Shown here in pieces: positions 9,155 to 19,399 of a DNA stretch of 64,000 bases. The DNA comes from Shewanella sp. SR44-3. Its GTDB lineage: Bacteria; Pseudomonadota; Gammaproteobacteria; Enterobacterales; Shewanellaceae. Under the pieces are notes generated by a model. That model was not told the DNA's origin. It was given only the letters and a program-made list of their open reading frames with translations, and ran no database searches. The translations under genes were made by a program, and so were the position numbers. Every line of letters starts with the position of its first letter. The stretch's first letter is position 1. The stretch covers positions 100,068 to 164,067 of the forward strand of contig NZ_JACJDV010000006.1 of NCBI RefSeq assembly GCF_014163735.1. Direction: 5' to 3'.

Positions 9155-9937
9155 ATGAACAGTGTGAATAAAGCCAAGCTACATATTGAGGTACAAGGCC
9201 AAGGCGCAGATTTAGTCCTGCTCCACGGTTGGGGGGTCAACAACGCAGTATTTTCATCAATTAAACATGAGCTAGCCGATTATCGCGTCCATTATGTGGA
9301 TTTACCTGGCTTTGGCCACAGCCCAAGCCTTGACGGGGGCATTAATACTTGGGTCGAGGCTATAGTGTCCGCCGTTCCCTCAAGCGCGATTTGGCTGGGT
9401 TGGTCATTGGGCGGATTAGTGGCGAAACAAGCCGCCATTAGTTATCCAGAAAAGGTGAGCGCATTGATCACTGTTGCCTCATCACCCTGCTTTATGGCCA
9501 GAGATCTCGAAAACTGGCCCGGTATTGCCCCTAAGGTACTGGCGCAGTTTTCCAGCCAATTGGGCAGCAATCTGCCAAAAACCTTAGACAGGTTCTTAGC
9601 CATTCAGGCCATGGGCAGCGATACCATGAAGCAAGATTTAACAGAGTTAAAGCAATTGCTGTTAGATAAGCCACTGCCACAAGCTCAAGCGCTGGAGCAG
9701 GGGCTCGCCATGCTGGCTCAGGTGGATTTGCGCCAAGAGTTAACTAAAATCAGCCAGCCATGGTTAAGGTTTTGGGGTCGCTTGGATGGCCTGGTACCAC
9801 AAAAAATTCAAGCTCACTTGCCACATGGCGCGCTCATAGAGGATGTCATTCAACACAAGGCCTCCCACGCCCCCTTTATTTCCCATAAGCAAGAGTTCAG
9901 TCAGCACTTACTCACTTGGCTAGCCAAGCAACAATAA
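9155..9937 (+). CDS. bioH: pimeloyl-ACP methyl ester esterase BioH
   Basis: The 260-residue alpha/beta hydrolase shows LHGWG (oxyanion region), the nucleophile elbow G-W-S84-L-G-G, Asp211 in GRLDGLVP and His238 in KASHAPF, the complete catalytic triad of BioH. BioH releases the methyl group from pimeloyl-ACP methyl ester and so ends the early steps of biotin synthesis, before BioF. Placement beside the comF/gntX-type gene and nfuA supports the call. Length is normal. Confidence 0.93.
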   Translation: MNSVNKAKLHIEVQGQGADLVLLHGWGVNNAVFSSIKHELADYRVHYVDLPGFGHSPSLDGGINTWVEAIVSAVPSSAIWLGWSLGGLVAKQAAISYPEKVSALITVASSPCFMARDLENWPGIAPKVLAQFSSQLGSNLPKTLDRFLAIQAMGSDTMKQDLTELKQLLLDKPLPQAQALEQGLAMLAQVDLRQELTKISQPWLRFWGRLDGLVPQKIQAHLPHGALIEDVIQHKASHAPFISHKQEFSQHLLTWLAKQQ

Positions 9938-10170
9938 TGTTAAGCATTAAGGTTTTGCAAGCCAAAATAAGAGAAGTTGTCAATGCGATAAACTAGGCGT
10001 AACGCCAGCGGCTGGATAACGTCTTCCCGAGAGGCTTGGAGACAATTTGGGGAATAAGCGTAGCTAAGTTCAAATATTTGCACTATTTGCTTCAGGAACG
10101 CTATGACTCACTTCCAGTAAATCATAACTTCGGCTATTATTTGTACTAACTCATATTTGGTGACCGAATC

Positions 10171-10668
10171 ATGCTGATTAATTCACACTATCCACAAGTG
10201 CCAATCTCGACATCCAATGTCGCGACTGATCTTGCGCGGATAGATAATCAGCAAAGGCCTCCTTTACTACCTCCTCAAGAGCCTAGCAAAGGCCACGAAG
10301 AGCGAGCGTTTAATCAAAACAATGAACGTGCTCCTGCTGATGTCATTAAACAAAAACAACAACAGCAAGAGCAGCAACAAAACGCTTCTTTATATCAGCA
10401 AAAAGCCAGCACTCAAACAGCAGCGGCTCCTGTCGCTGCCAAAGCGGTACGCATTATTGCCACTAATAAAGCCGCACTCGAACGTAAAGATATTCATGTA
10501 AAACTGTCTGCCAAAGAAGGCCAGAAAGAGTTAAAAGGCCTTGCTAGCAACCCTAGTCTACAAGGGCAAAGCGGTAGTTTTTATCAACAGCTAGGCCAAC
10601 AAGTTGAGCAGTTTTATCACGCAAAAGTGTCACCTCAAGCCCTGCCTGCACTTGCCATCAGCATTTAA
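10171..10668 (+). CDS. hypothetical protein, Gln-rich central region
   Basis: The 165-residue product has no signal peptide or membrane segment. Residues 62-73 are a Lys/Gln tract (KQKQQQQEQQQN), likely coiled or disordered, and the C-terminal third (LGQQVEQFYHAKVSPQALPALAISI) looks amphipathic. A ribosome site (GGTGA) lies at the right distance from the ATG. No family is recognised; it is likely a lineage-restricted Shewanella protein. It converges with the LTA-synthase-like gene and no clear terminator lies between them. Confidence 0.6.
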   Translation: MLINSHYPQVPISTSNVATDLARIDNQQRPPLLPPQEPSKGHEERAFNQNNERAPADVIKQKQQQQEQQQNASLYQQKASTQTAAAPVAAKAVRIIATNKAALERKDIHVKLSAKEGQKELKGLASNPSLQGQSGSFYQQLGQQVEQFYHAKVSPQALPALAISI

Positions 10669-10695
10669 GATAATCCTTCTTTTCGTCCCTATTCT

Positions 10696-12744
10696 CTAAG
10701 GCTCCAACTTTTCTTTTGTCTCTAGGTTAGAAACTTTTTTTGGTAGCCTAAACCATTGTCTGTTGTAGGCCATGCTGCCCCACAATGCCCAGGCCAGTGC
10801 GGTATTGGCTTGTTCGCTATCCAAATCCTTAGAGGTTAACTTTTCAGCCGAAAAATCATAGACAAAACTCTTAGGTGCTTGCTCAGGTTGCAAAATGGTG
10901 ACCTTGCGGCCTTGCATCAAGGCAAAGTTTTTCTCGTATTGCATCAAGGCGCGGCCTTGCCAGTTATCTTCCACTTGGCTTAAGTCTTGACCCAACATAG
11001 GGTAGCTGGCAGAGATCCCCATCAAAGACAGCAGTGTAGGCGCTAAATCAATTTGACTGACCACACGTTTATCCTGCTTAGCTGGTATTCCTTCACCTAA
11101 GATAATTCCTGGGATCCTAAAGCGTGAAATAGGCACAAGATCGGCGCCGCCAACACGGCTGTCGTGATCGGCAACCACTAAGAATAAGGTGTCTTTCCAA
11201 TAGTTTGATTGTTTAGCGCTCTTAAAAAATTCACCCACTGCATGATCGGCATACTTAGCCGCATTATTACGGGTTTGCTTTGGCTGCTCATAAAGCTCAA
11301 TTTTATTATCTGGAAACTCAAATGGGTCATGATTACTCGAGCTAAATACTAAACTAAAGAATGGCTTACCTTCACGGGTCAATTGCTCAAATTCGCTATG
11401 AGCTTTTGCCATCAGATCTTCATCTGATACGCCCCATGATCCTTCAAAGAAAGGGTTTTTATAATCATTTTGATCAACAATATCGCTAAAACCATTGCCG
11501 AGGAAGAAGCTGCGCATATTATCGAAATGACTCTCACCACCATAAATAAACTGGGTGGTATAGCCTTGGTTTTTAAGTAATTCAGCCAAAGTAAAAAAGC
11601 CATTCTGGCTCTTACCCAGCTTAACTACAGAGCGCGCTGGAGTGGGTGTAAAGCCAGTAATCACAGCTTCTATGCCCCGTACTGAACGCGTGCCAGTCGC
11701 ATAAAGGTTTTCAAAGTTCCACCCTTGAGTCGCCAAGGCATCTATATTTGGCGTTAACGGTAAGCCACCTAAATTGCCGACGAATCGAGCCCCTAAGCTT
11801 TCCTCTAAAATGATCACCAAATTTTTGGGTTTACCCTGAAAAGTCGCCTGATTGAAAGACAAGCTAGGGATATTGGTATCTTTAAATATTGAGGGAGCAC
11901 GACCACTTTCACGACGAATGGTGTCAATAATCTCTTGTTCCGGCAAGTTGCCATACATCTTGGAAGCATCTTCTTCACTGCCCATTTGCTTGATAGCAAA
12001 AAACAGTGAGTAGGATGAATTCAGCACTAAGGAGTTCACTAAAGGATCTGTGCTAAAAGACACCATGGCAGGATTTAATGGCCTATGACCTAAAGTGGAA
12101 CGTGCACCGGCAAGAGTAATCGCGATGACCACTATGGCAATCATTGGGCGCCAATACCACTTAGGAAAAGCAATATTACGGCTAAAGCGGCCAGAAAGAT
12201 GCCATCCAAGCCCTAAACTTAACAGAGAAATAATCACAGATAAGATGAGTTCAAACTTGCGCCCACTCCACAACATGGACAAGACTTCTTTAGGATAAAT
12301 TAAATACTCAATATAGAGGCGATTGGGCCTAAAACCGTATTCTTCAATAAAAGCGGGAGTAGATGCCTCCAAGAAAATCACTAGCCACAAACCTAAGGTG
12401 AGCCATAATCTCAAGATAAGTTGCCAAAGCTTACCTATGGCATGATTACCTGATAAAAAAGCTTGCCCTAAGGCCGCAATACCGAATAACCAGCACAAGC
12501 TTGCAATATCAACTCGAAGCCCTTGCGGCAATAAATGACTCCAACCTTGAGCATCATTAACTCGTTCAAGCTGCCACAAACTCAAGCCAATACGGCTTAA
12601 TGTCATCACCACAAGGCAAATCAACGCCATAATGAAGAGAGATTTAAAAGCCCACTGACGCGATTGAAATGGCGAGTTTTTTCTAAATGAAAAAGACCCC
12701 GCTCGAGAATGTTTAACTTCCTTGGCGCCGGAAAAAAATGCCAT
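10696..12744 (-). CDS. LTA-synthase-family sulfatase-fold membrane protein (phosphoglycerol transferase-like)
   Basis: The 682-residue protein has about five N-terminal membrane helices (residues 35-215) and a large periplasmic sulfatase-type domain. Visible landmarks are NLVIILEES (metal site), NLYATGTRSVRG with the likely Thr nucleophile, and VVADHDSR late in the domain. These match COG1368, enzymes that transfer phosphoglycerol or phosphoethanolamine-type groups, such as OpgB of E. coli and LtaS of Gram-positives. In a Gram-negative it probably modifies periplasmic glucans or lipopolysaccharide-type glycans. The ribosome site GAGGT precedes the ATG. Length is normal. Confidence 0.85.
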   Translation of the reverse strand: MAFFSGAKEVKHSRAGSFSFRKNSPFQSRQWAFKSLFIMALICLVVMTLSRIGLSLWQLERVNDAQGWSHLLPQGLRVDIASLCWLFGIAALGQAFLSGNHAIGKLWQLILRLWLTLGLWLVIFLEASTPAFIEEYGFRPNRLYIEYLIYPKEVLSMLWSGRKFELILSVIISLLSLGLGWHLSGRFSRNIAFPKWYWRPMIAIVVIAITLAGARSTLGHRPLNPAMVSFSTDPLVNSLVLNSSYSLFFAIKQMGSEEDASKMYGNLPEQEIIDTIRRESGRAPSIFKDTNIPSLSFNQATFQGKPKNLVIILEESLGARFVGNLGGLPLTPNIDALATQGWNFENLYATGTRSVRGIEAVITGFTPTPARSVVKLGKSQNGFFTLAELLKNQGYTTQFIYGGESHFDNMRSFFLGNGFSDIVDQNDYKNPFFEGSWGVSDEDLMAKAHSEFEQLTREGKPFFSLVFSSSNHDPFEFPDNKIELYEQPKQTRNNAAKYADHAVGEFFKSAKQSNYWKDTLFLVVADHDSRVGGADLVPISRFRIPGIILGEGIPAKQDKRVVSQIDLAPTLLSLMGISASYPMLGQDLSQVEDNWQGRALMQYEKNFALMQGRKVTILQPEQAPKSFVYDFSAEKLTSKDLDSEQANTALAWALWGSMAYNRQWFRLPKKVSNLETKEKLEP

Positions 12745-13089
12745 ATCTGACCTCGATTATTATTCTTATTTGAGAGAACACCATATTTTGCTAAACCATG
12801 ATTACTTCAACGCTTAGGTTACTTAAATTTAGTAACGCCATTTTGCTAAGTTAAATAACTCGCACCAGTCGAATAGGTCTATGACAAATAAATCATCACA
12901 AAGTTGCAGTAAAAACAGGGATTTTATCGGTTTTTTTGGTCAATAGTAAAATTTATGTTAAAAGAATAACTAAATTGAGCTCTCTGTCATACACTGAATA
13001 ATTTCTGCCATGTTGCTCACCGCTGCTGTTACATCAACACGATATGCGTGTTAAACAGCTAAGCTGAGCTATCGCTAAAGGAAAAGTAA
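12745..13089. other. divergent intergenic region
   Basis: These 345 AT-rich bases separate the start codons of the LTA-synthase-like and PotD-like genes and must contain both promoters. I see no gene. A CTGTCAT heptamer at 12984-12990 hints at a Pho box but its partner is poorly placed. Confidence 0.5.
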
Positions 13090-14211
13090 GTGATTAAAGT
13101 TGTAGGCTTTTTACTTGTATGCCTTTTTTCATCTCGTGCGTTAGCACAAGATACGCTTAATATTTTTACTTGGGATGGTTATGTCACTACAGAAGATTTA
13201 AGCCAGATTAATGCCAAGCTGAAACATCAAGGTTATAACATACAAGCAAAACTGATACAGCCCTATGCAAGTGGACCCAAGCAGATGTTTGATATTCTGC
13301 GTCAAGGGACATGTGACATCTCATTCCTTACTCTGAATTACATCAAGATGCGGGAAAAAAAAATCGCCCCTTTATTGCAAAGCATCAATGTCAATTCACC
13401 ACGATTAAGCTCTTACGCAAATTTACGGCCTGAACTCACCAATATCCCTATGGGAATGGAAGGAGGGAATCCTCTTTACATCCCATTCGGTGGTGGCGCT
13501 TATGGGATCTGGGCCAATATGGCTAAATTAACTCATGCCGAACTACCAGTCCGACTTAACGATCTGTGGCTGCCCAAATGGAAAGGCAAAATCTCACTGA
13601 CTCAAGGGCAAGTACAACCCAATATTGCATTGGTTTTTCTTTCAATGCAGATGCCGCCGTACCACATTAATGACCTGCTATATTTAAATGAAGATAGCCC
13701 GCAATTTTACGCCAACCGCCGTCAAGCTATCCAAATCAGCCGTGGACCTATCCAAGAAAAAACCACTCGCCTATATCGACAAGTGGCACGATTTTGGGAT
13801 TCAGCTCCAGACTATGGCGATGATATTCTGCTCACTGCAAGTTATGGAATTGAAATAGCTAAGCTCAATGCTCAGGGTGGAAAATGGGAATTTATTCATT
13901 TTGAAGAAGGCAGTACCACTTGGTTAGATACCATTAATTTCAGTAAACATTTAACTGGGAAAAAACTTGAAGCTGCTGAAATCGCGGCAAATCATTTCAT
14001 CAGCAAACAAGCTCAAACTCGAATAGTGGAACAATTGGGTATGGTCGCAGCAAGTAAGTTAGTGGACAGTAACCCACAGCTCGACGACAACCCATACTTT
14101 TTCTCTGAGGCCATGTTTTGGCCGCCCTACAGCAAAACAGCCAACAATATAATGCAAACACTTTCTGATAAAGCCATGGCGCAAGCTAATCAGGCGTCAG
14201 AGTCACCCTAA
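13090..14211 (+). CDS. periplasmic solute-binding protein of the PotD (polyamine) class
   Basis: The GTG start at 13090 has a strong ribosome site (AAAGGAAA). The 373-residue product begins with a signal peptide ending ALAQD, followed by TLNIFTWDGYV, the classical first strand of PotD/PotF-type polyamine-binding proteins. It carries a FGGGAYGIWANMAKL segment lining the ligand cleft and continues through the LPKWKGKISL hinge seen in the family. No permease or ATPase genes adjoin it, so it may serve as an orphan binding protein or feed a sensor or a distant transporter. The ligand is not deducible. Confidence 0.75.
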   Translation: MIKVVGFLLVCLFSSRALAQDTLNIFTWDGYVTTEDLSQINAKLKHQGYNIQAKLIQPYASGPKQMFDILRQGTCDISFLTLNYIKMREKKIAPLLQSINVNSPRLSSYANLRPELTNIPMGMEGGNPLYIPFGGGAYGIWANMAKLTHAELPVRLNDLWLPKWKGKISLTQGQVQPNIALVFLSMQMPPYHINDLLYLNEDSPQFYANRRQAIQISRGPIQEKTTRLYRQVARFWDSAPDYGDDILLTASYGIEIAKLNAQGGKWEFIHFEEGSTTWLDTINFSKHLTGKKLEAAEIAANHFISKQAQTRIVEQLGMVAASKLVDSNPQLDDNPYFFSEAMFWPPYSKTANNIMQTLSDKAMAQANQASESP

Positions 14212-14232
14212 GTACCTTGTGCATCCTTGTTG

Positions 14233-15027
14233 CTACTCAGCGACACCTAAACTGGCTAATAATTTTTCGGGCTGATTTAAAAAGGCCTTAGTAATCTGAT
14301 AATGCTCAGTATCTTGATAGTTTATTGGGGTGATCCCTGTGGCGGAAAACTGGTAAATTTTGGCTCTAGGATAAGCTAATAGAATGGGTGAATGAGTGGC
14401 GATAATAAACTGCGACTTATCTTGCACCAGTTGATGAATAGCAGATAACGCCGCTAATTGCCGACTAGGCGACAACGCAGCCTCTGGCTCGTCCAGCAAA
14501 TACAAACCTTGGCCCCTAAATTTATTCAGTAAGGTCGCCATAAATGACTCACCATGGGACTGCTGATGCAAAGAAATGCCACCATAACTGCCTAAATACG
14601 CCTCTCTACCCTCCTCTTCCATGTAAGAGGCCAAATTGTAAAAGCTTTCCGCCCGCAGAAAATAACTGTCTTTAGGTTTTTTGAAGCTTTTTATCGTTTT
14701 AAGGTAATCGCCAAGGCTTGAATGACTGGCTTTAGTGGCAAAGTGGGTGTTCTTATTGCCGCCTTCGGCATTTAACCCCATAGCCACAGCGATGGCTTCT
14801 AATAGAGTAGACTTTCCTGAGCCATTTTCACCCACAAAGAAGGTTACGTCAGCATCAAAGTCTAGGCTCTCAAAGCCTGTTAGTGCAGGGATAGTAAAAG
14901 GATAACAGTCTTGAACCCTACGAGGAGGCTCATCTTGATGCTGCTCGCCCATGTCCAGCCAAGCTTCAGCCAAACGCTGCTGCTTTAAAACAATACTACG
15001 CAGATAAGGTTTTTCATCAAAATTCAT
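14233..15027 (-). CDS. AAA/ABC-type ATPase of the COG3910 family
   Basis: The 264-residue protein has a Walker A FVGENGSGKSTLLE (about residues 63-76), an ABC-like signature S-H-G-E-S, Walker B GLYLLDEPEAALS and a His-switch (ATHSPILL). These order as in SMC/RecF-like single-domain ATPases. It has no membrane segments and no partner transporter, so transport is unlikely; family members are of unknown function, some linked to DNA or stress responses. The ribosome site GGAG lies about ten bases before the ATG. It sits downstream of tex, separated by a terminator. Confidence 0.85.
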   Translation of the reverse strand: MNFDEKPYLRSIVLKQQRLAEAWLDMGEQHQDEPPRRVQDCYPFTIPALTGFESLDFDADVTFFVGENGSGKSTLLEAIAVAMGLNAEGGNKNTHFATKASHSSLGDYLKTIKSFKKPKDSYFLRAESFYNLASYMEEEGREAYLGSYGGISLHQQSHGESFMATLLNKFRGQGLYLLDEPEAALSPSRQLAALSAIHQLVQDKSQFIIATHSPILLAYPRAKIYQFSATGITPINYQDTEHYQITKAFLNQPEKLLASLGVAE

Positions 15028-15061
15028 CTACTGCTCGCTCCATAACGCCACTAATAATTAC

Positions 15062-15100
15062 AAAAATAAGCTCCCTTTACCTTAATAAAGGGAGCTTATT
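15062..15100 (-). terminator. rho-independent terminator of tex
   Basis: An 11-base perfect stem AATAAGCTCCC/GGGAGCTTATT (with TTTA/TAAA extension) is followed by TTTTTG on the minus strand, 40 bases past the tex stop. Confidence 0.85.
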
Positions 15101-15139
15101 GTTAACTTCAGCTCAAAATAACCCAGTATTACTGACTGA

Positions 15140-17530
15140 TTATTTTTTCAGTTTTGCAAAGGCATCGGCAAAGGCGTTACCCATGGCGGCGTTTGCAGGG
15201 GCCGCTTTTGCAGCTGGGGCTTTTTTGGCGCTTGGTTTCCCGTTGTTAGCGCTCGGTTTATTCGCAGAATGTCCGCGATTATCTTGCCTAGGCTTGGCAT
15301 TACTTGCGCTGGTATTAATGGCTTCATCTAAGCGCATACTTAAGGCAATGCGGCGACGCTCAACATCTACTTCCATGACTTTAACTTTCACCACATCACC
15401 GGCTTTGACAATAGTGTGCGGGTCGCTGACAAACTTGTCAGTTAACGATGAAATATGCACTAGGCCGTCTTGATGCACGCCAACATCAACAAAGGCGCCA
15501 AAGTTAGTCACATTAGTCACCACGCCTTCTAAAATCATCTCAGGCTTTAAGTCTTTAAGATCTTCAACCCCGTCTTTAAAACTTGCGGTCTTAAATTCGC
15601 CGCGAGGATCACGCCCGGGCTTATCAAGCTCGGCTAAGATGTCATTAATGGTCGGCAAACCAAACTCATCACTGACAAAGTCTGCGGCATTAATGCTGCT
15701 TAACAAGCTAGTGTTGCCCATCAAGCTGTCTATAGCTTGCTGGGTCTTTTGGGCTATGGTTTCCACTAATTTATAGGCTTCAGGATGCACAGATGAAGCA
15801 TCAAGCGGATTATCACCACCGCGAATACGCAAGAAACCGGCCGCCTGCTCGAAGGCTTTAGGCCCAAGACGCGCCACTTTGAGCAACTGCTTACGGTTAG
15901 TAAATTGGCCGTGTTCATCACGGTAATCCACTAGGTTTTTCGCCAAGGTTTTATTTAACCCCGCAACCTGGGCCAGCAATGGCGCCGAAGCCATGTTGAG
16001 ATCCACACCGACACCGTTGACGCAGTCTTCAATCACCGCATCCAAGGATGATGACAGCTGACTCTGGCTCACATCATGCTGATATTGACCCACACCAATA
16101 GATTTAGGTTCGATTTTAACCAGCTCAGCAAGCGGGTCTTGCAGGCGGCGGGCAATAGACACAGCGCCGCGAATAGACACATCTAAGTTAGGAAACTCTT
16201 CTGCGGCAAGCTCAGAGGCCGAATACACAGAGGCGCCCGCTTCGCTGACCATAATTTTAGTTAAATTGGGGTGGGTGTCTTTCAGGCTTGCGATGACTTC
16301 GCCTGCCAGCTTGTCGGTTTCCCGAGATGCGGTGCCGTTACCTATGGCAATCAGCTCAACCTTATGCATATTCACAAGATTAGCCAAAGTACGAATGGAT
16401 TTGTCCCACACATTTTGCGGTGCGTGAGGGTAAATTACGGTGTGAGCCACAAATTTGCCGGTGTTATCGACAATGGCGACTTTGACGCCGGTTCTCAAAC
16501 CAGGATCTAGCCCCATGGTGGCTTTCGCCCCTGCAGGTGGCGCCATCAATAAATCACCCAAGTTGCGGGCAAAGACTTTAATGGCCTCCTCTTCTGCGCG
16601 CTCACGCATCTGGGAAATCATTTCATTTTCCATTTGCAGGGCAATCTTGATGCGCCATGTGGCGGTCACTACCGTTTTAAGCCAAGCATCGACACTGGTA
16701 TCGCTCAATTTCAAATTGAAATGATCGGCGATAATCACCTCACAATAACTGCCATCGATTGCCTGAGTATCAGGATCGGCATTCATCGACAAACTTAAAA
16801 TGCTCTCATTACGGCCACGTAACATGGCCAGCGCACGGTGAGAAGGCACCTTATAAAGAGCTTCGGTATGCTCAAAGTAATCGCGAAACTTAGCCCCTTC
16901 TTTCTCTTTGCCTTTCATCACCTTACTTTCTAGCACTGCATGCTGGGCAAGGTGACTACGCACTTTACGCACAAGCTCAGCATCTTCGGCGAAGCGTTCC
17001 ATTAAAATATAACGCGCGCCTTCAAGCACGGCTTTTTCATCACCAAAGCCTGCATCAGAATTGATAAATTCAGCGGCTTTTGCATCAATATCGGCATTAC
17101 GGTTAGCCAGCAGGAAATCCGCCAAAGGCTCGAGCCCAGCCTCAATGGCAATCATGCCTTTAGTACGGCGCTTGGGTTTAAAAGGTAAATACAAATCTTC
17201 GAGGCGAGTCTTGCTGTCCGCTTGATTTATCTCATGCTCTAAGGCTGGGGTGAGCTTATCTTGAGCTTTAATACTCGACAGCACCACTTGGCGGCGATCA
17301 TTAAGCTCACGCAAGTAACTCAAACGGCTGTGCAAGTTACGAAGCTGAGTATCATCTAAGCCGCCGGTCGCCTCTTTACGATAACGGGCGATAAACGGCA
17401 CGGTCGAGCCTTCGTCTAGCAAGGCAATAGTCGCTGCGACTTGCTGTTCACGCACATTCAGCTCTTGAGCTAAGGTTTGAGCGATGTTCTGGGCGATGTT
17501 TTGTGCAGTAGTCTGAGATGTAGAATGCAT
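15140..17530 (-). CDS. tex: RNA-binding transcriptional accessory protein Tex
   Basis: I start at the ATG at 17530 (MHSTSQTT), giving 796 residues; the longer reading to 17602 adds a hydrophobic stretch not found in Tex. The protein tracks E. coli YhgF from [17 protein letters not shown] through the YqgF-like RNase H fold ([17 protein letters not shown]), the helix-hairpin-helix region ([14 protein letters not shown]) and a C-terminal S1 domain ([19 protein letters not shown]). An Ala/Lys-rich tail of about 60 residues follows. The N-terminus holds a short imperfect repeat [14 protein letters not shown]. Tex binds nucleic acids and influences transcription and toxin expression in other bacteria. 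Confidence 0.95.
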   Translation of the reverse strand: MHSTSQTTAQNIAQNIAQTLAQELNVREQQVAATIALLDEGSTVPFIARYRKEATGGLDDTQLRNLHSRLSYLRELNDRRQVVLSSIKAQDKLTPALEHEINQADSKTRLEDLYLPFKPKRRTKGMIAIEAGLEPLADFLLANRNADIDAKAAEFINSDAGFGDEKAVLEGARYILMERFAEDAELVRKVRSHLAQHAVLESKVMKGKEKEGAKFRDYFEHTEALYKVPSHRALAMLRGRNESILSLSMNADPDTQAIDGSYCEVIIADHFNLKLSDTSVDAWLKTVVTATWRIKIALQMENEMISQMRERAEEEAIKVFARNLGDLLMAPPAGAKATMGLDPGLRTGVKVAIVDNTGKFVAHTVIYPHAPQNVWDKSIRTLANLVNMHKVELIAIGNGTASRETDKLAGEVIASLKDTHPNLTKIMVSEAGASVYSASELAAEEFPNLDVSIRGAVSIARRLQDPLAELVKIEPKSIGVGQYQHDVSQSQLSSSLDAVIEDCVNGVGVDLNMASAPLLAQVAGLNKTLAKNLVDYRDEHGQFTNRKQLLKVARLGPKAFEQAAGFLRIRGGDNPLDASSVHPEAYKLVETIAQKTQQAIDSLMGNTSLLSSINAADFVSDEFGLPTINDILAELDKPGRDPRGEFKTASFKDGVEDLKDLKPEMILEGVVTNVTNFGAFVDVGVHQDGLVHISSLTDKFVSDPHTIVKAGDVVKVKVMEVDVERRRIALSMRLDEAINTSASNAKPRQDNRGHSANKPSANNGKPSAKKAPAAKAAPANAAMGNAFADAFAKLKK

Positions 17531-17961
17531 AAAATAGGTCTTATAGGACAAAAGAAAATCGGAAATTATGCCAAAGATACCACAGCCAAGGATGAAGCCC
17601 AAGAAAGGACCAAGCCTTGGCAGCTATGGCTAGCCAGGGGATTTACCCAGGGCCTGCTTCGCTTTATCACTAAGCGGTATAATATGAGATAGTGATAATC
17701 ATCAAGTTCCAAATTGCATGCATAATAAAAATCAACTTAGCGCCTTGGAACATGCCTGCGTTAGATAAAACAAATTTGACAGAGCAAACCGAAAAATACC
17801 AACCGACTAAAAAATAGCAATAACAAGCATACCGATGCACAGACGATAAAAGCCTCTAAAATCAGTGCCAACGAGCTATCCCCAAACCTTAAGCGACTTT
17901 CCAAGGGCGCGGTTTCCCGCTAAATCTACCGCGCCTTTGTTTTAAGCTCTGCATCAGACAC
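17531..17961. other. intergenic region with an unexplained terminator-like hairpin
   Basis: These 430 bases lie between tex and a small membrane protein gene. Bases 17903-17943 hold the stem AAGGGCGCGGT/ACCGCGCCTTT followed by GTTTT on the plus strand, with no plus-strand gene before it. A small RNA between about 17700 and 17943 is possible but no convincing promoter was found. Confidence 0.35.
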
Positions 17962-18159
17962 TCAATCTAGGAGATATTTTTTTAAAAATTTTCTTCCACT
18001 AATTGCAGATGCATGAGCGATCATGGAAGTTAATACAATGACAAAACTAATATCAATTTCACCAAATCGTTTTATGATAAAAACAAACAAGGACATTAAC
18101 AAACTTGTTATTATTATCGTAATAATCAATCCGGTTACTTGTATTTTTTGTTCACTCAC
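17962..18159 (-). CDS. small two-helix membrane protein, hypothetical
   Basis: The 65-residue product starts with GTG at 18159, preceded at eight bases by a strong ribosome site (AAAGGAAG), which is the main support that it is real. Two hydrophobic segments (about residues 9-29 and 36-53) flank a short charged loop, and the end is basic (KFLKKYLLD). No family is recognised. It lies downstream of the frameshifted CPBP gene on the same strand, with about 175 bases between. Confidence 0.55.
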   Translation of the reverse strand: MSEQKIQVTGLIITIIITSLLMSLFVFIIKRFGEIDISFVIVLTSMIAHASAISGRKFLKKYLLD

Positions 18160-18179
18160 AATTAACTTCCTTTAATTAG

Positions 18180-18334
18180 CCCCGAATTCAGATAATAACT
18201 GCGTCACTCTAAATCAAGTGCTGCTATTGGACATTTACTCAGATGCCATTTGATATCTATAGCTTCCTAGCATATATCCGCCAGCAACAAATGCTCCGCC
18301 TATTGTTCCAGCTGAGCCCATAATTAAGATGCGT
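18180..18334. other. spacer downstream of the CPBP gene
   Basis: On the minus strand an ATG at about 18319 opens a 28-codon glycine-rich frame (GTIGGAFVAGGYMLGSY) ending just before 18240. It lacks a good ribosome site, so I do not call it a gene; it could be a remnant of a small membrane protein. Confidence 0.25.
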
Positions 18335-19248
18335 TTATCGAGTTTTATATCTAAGCTGCAAGATAGATATAGATACCAGCATCATTATTGTCAGCAATAA
18401 TGAGCCTTCCAAGCCAAAATCGCCTCCCGTCATCAAGGTGTTGCCACTTAATTTTTGACTAATAACACTGTCGACTTTCAATCCGCTGACTTCAAAGCCT
18501 AAAATGGGCCCTTGAAAAAATTCCAGCTAAAATGCATGCCGATAGGAAACCACAAATTACCTTTATGTATGGTGTAGATGCCGAGCATAATGCCGGCTAA
18601 GAACAGATTAACTAAGGGGATCAAGGACAAATTATCATTAGGTAAGTGCATTAACATGAAGATCACTGCCGATGCCACTAAGGCCCAATACTTGTTCATT
18701 GAATCCATTAAGTTTGTCAGCACATAACCACGGATTAAAATTTCTTCGTTCAATGCTACCAGTGCAAATAAAACAATATAAGCCAGTCCATTGATAGCAT
18801 TAAAATCAAATCGAGCAACACTGGTAAAACCCAAAATATACAAGGCGAAAAAGCCACTAAAAAGCAATCCTGCGCCCCAGAATAAACCTTTTACAAAATC
18901 CAGTTTAAAGTGAGTGAACTCAAGCCCTAATGATATGAAAGATTTTCTGTCAACAAATCGCCTAAAAATAGCAATGACAGTGATTGTGATTAATAGCTGA
19001 AAAAACATCAGCAGGACGACCAAGTTGACGCCTAAGCTATTGAACATCTCATTGACAGTGCCCATTAACGCTTCGGTAGACAAATCACCTGAGATTAACA
19101 AAGGAACGACACTCAATCCTGAGACTAGGGAGGCCACGAAAGCCAATATTACGACTCTTATCCAACCAGTATTAATCATGGGCTGGGGCTGCTGCGCTTC
19201 ATGCACAGCTAAACTCCCTGCAGCTATTGCAAGCTGTTCAATACTCAT
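18335..19248 (-). pseudogene. CPBP (Abi/CAAX-type) intramembrane protease gene with a frameshift near its 3' end
   Basis: From the ATG at 19248 (ribosome site AAAGGA) an open frame of 249 residues reads to a stop at 18499. It carries several membrane helices, EEILIRGY with Glu168-Glu169, and HLPND and HFSWNFF, the metal-binding motifs of CPBP proteases. Just after WNFFKGP the frame ends, but shifting by one base lets the usual family C-terminus continue (GPILGFEVSG, then LSGNTLMTGGDFGLEGSL) to a stop at 18335-18337. One base has probably been lost in the GGGCCC run. All catalytic motifs lie before the shift, so a shortened protein may still work. A sequencing error is the main alternative. 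Confidence 0.8.
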
Positions 19249-19399
19249 TTTTATTCCTTTAAATTATATCATTCCTTAAAGCCTGCAAATCTTATGTGTT
19301 TTTCCATGCCTCTTCAACCCTATGATTAACGAATTAGCATCGACAACTTATGCTAAATTCGGTAGTTTCCCTTGTATAGATTTATTAAGAGCGATAGCA

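Noticed and set aside
12984..13000. Pho-box-like CTGTCAT before the PotD-like gene
   Set aside because: The second heptamer (CTGAATA) matches poorly and is one base too close; not enough for a PhoB site.
18485..18510. Programmed -1 frameshift in the CPBP gene
   Set aside because: GGGCCCA fits the X-XXY-YYZ form but not known efficient sites, and no stimulatory hairpin follows; loss of a base is simpler.
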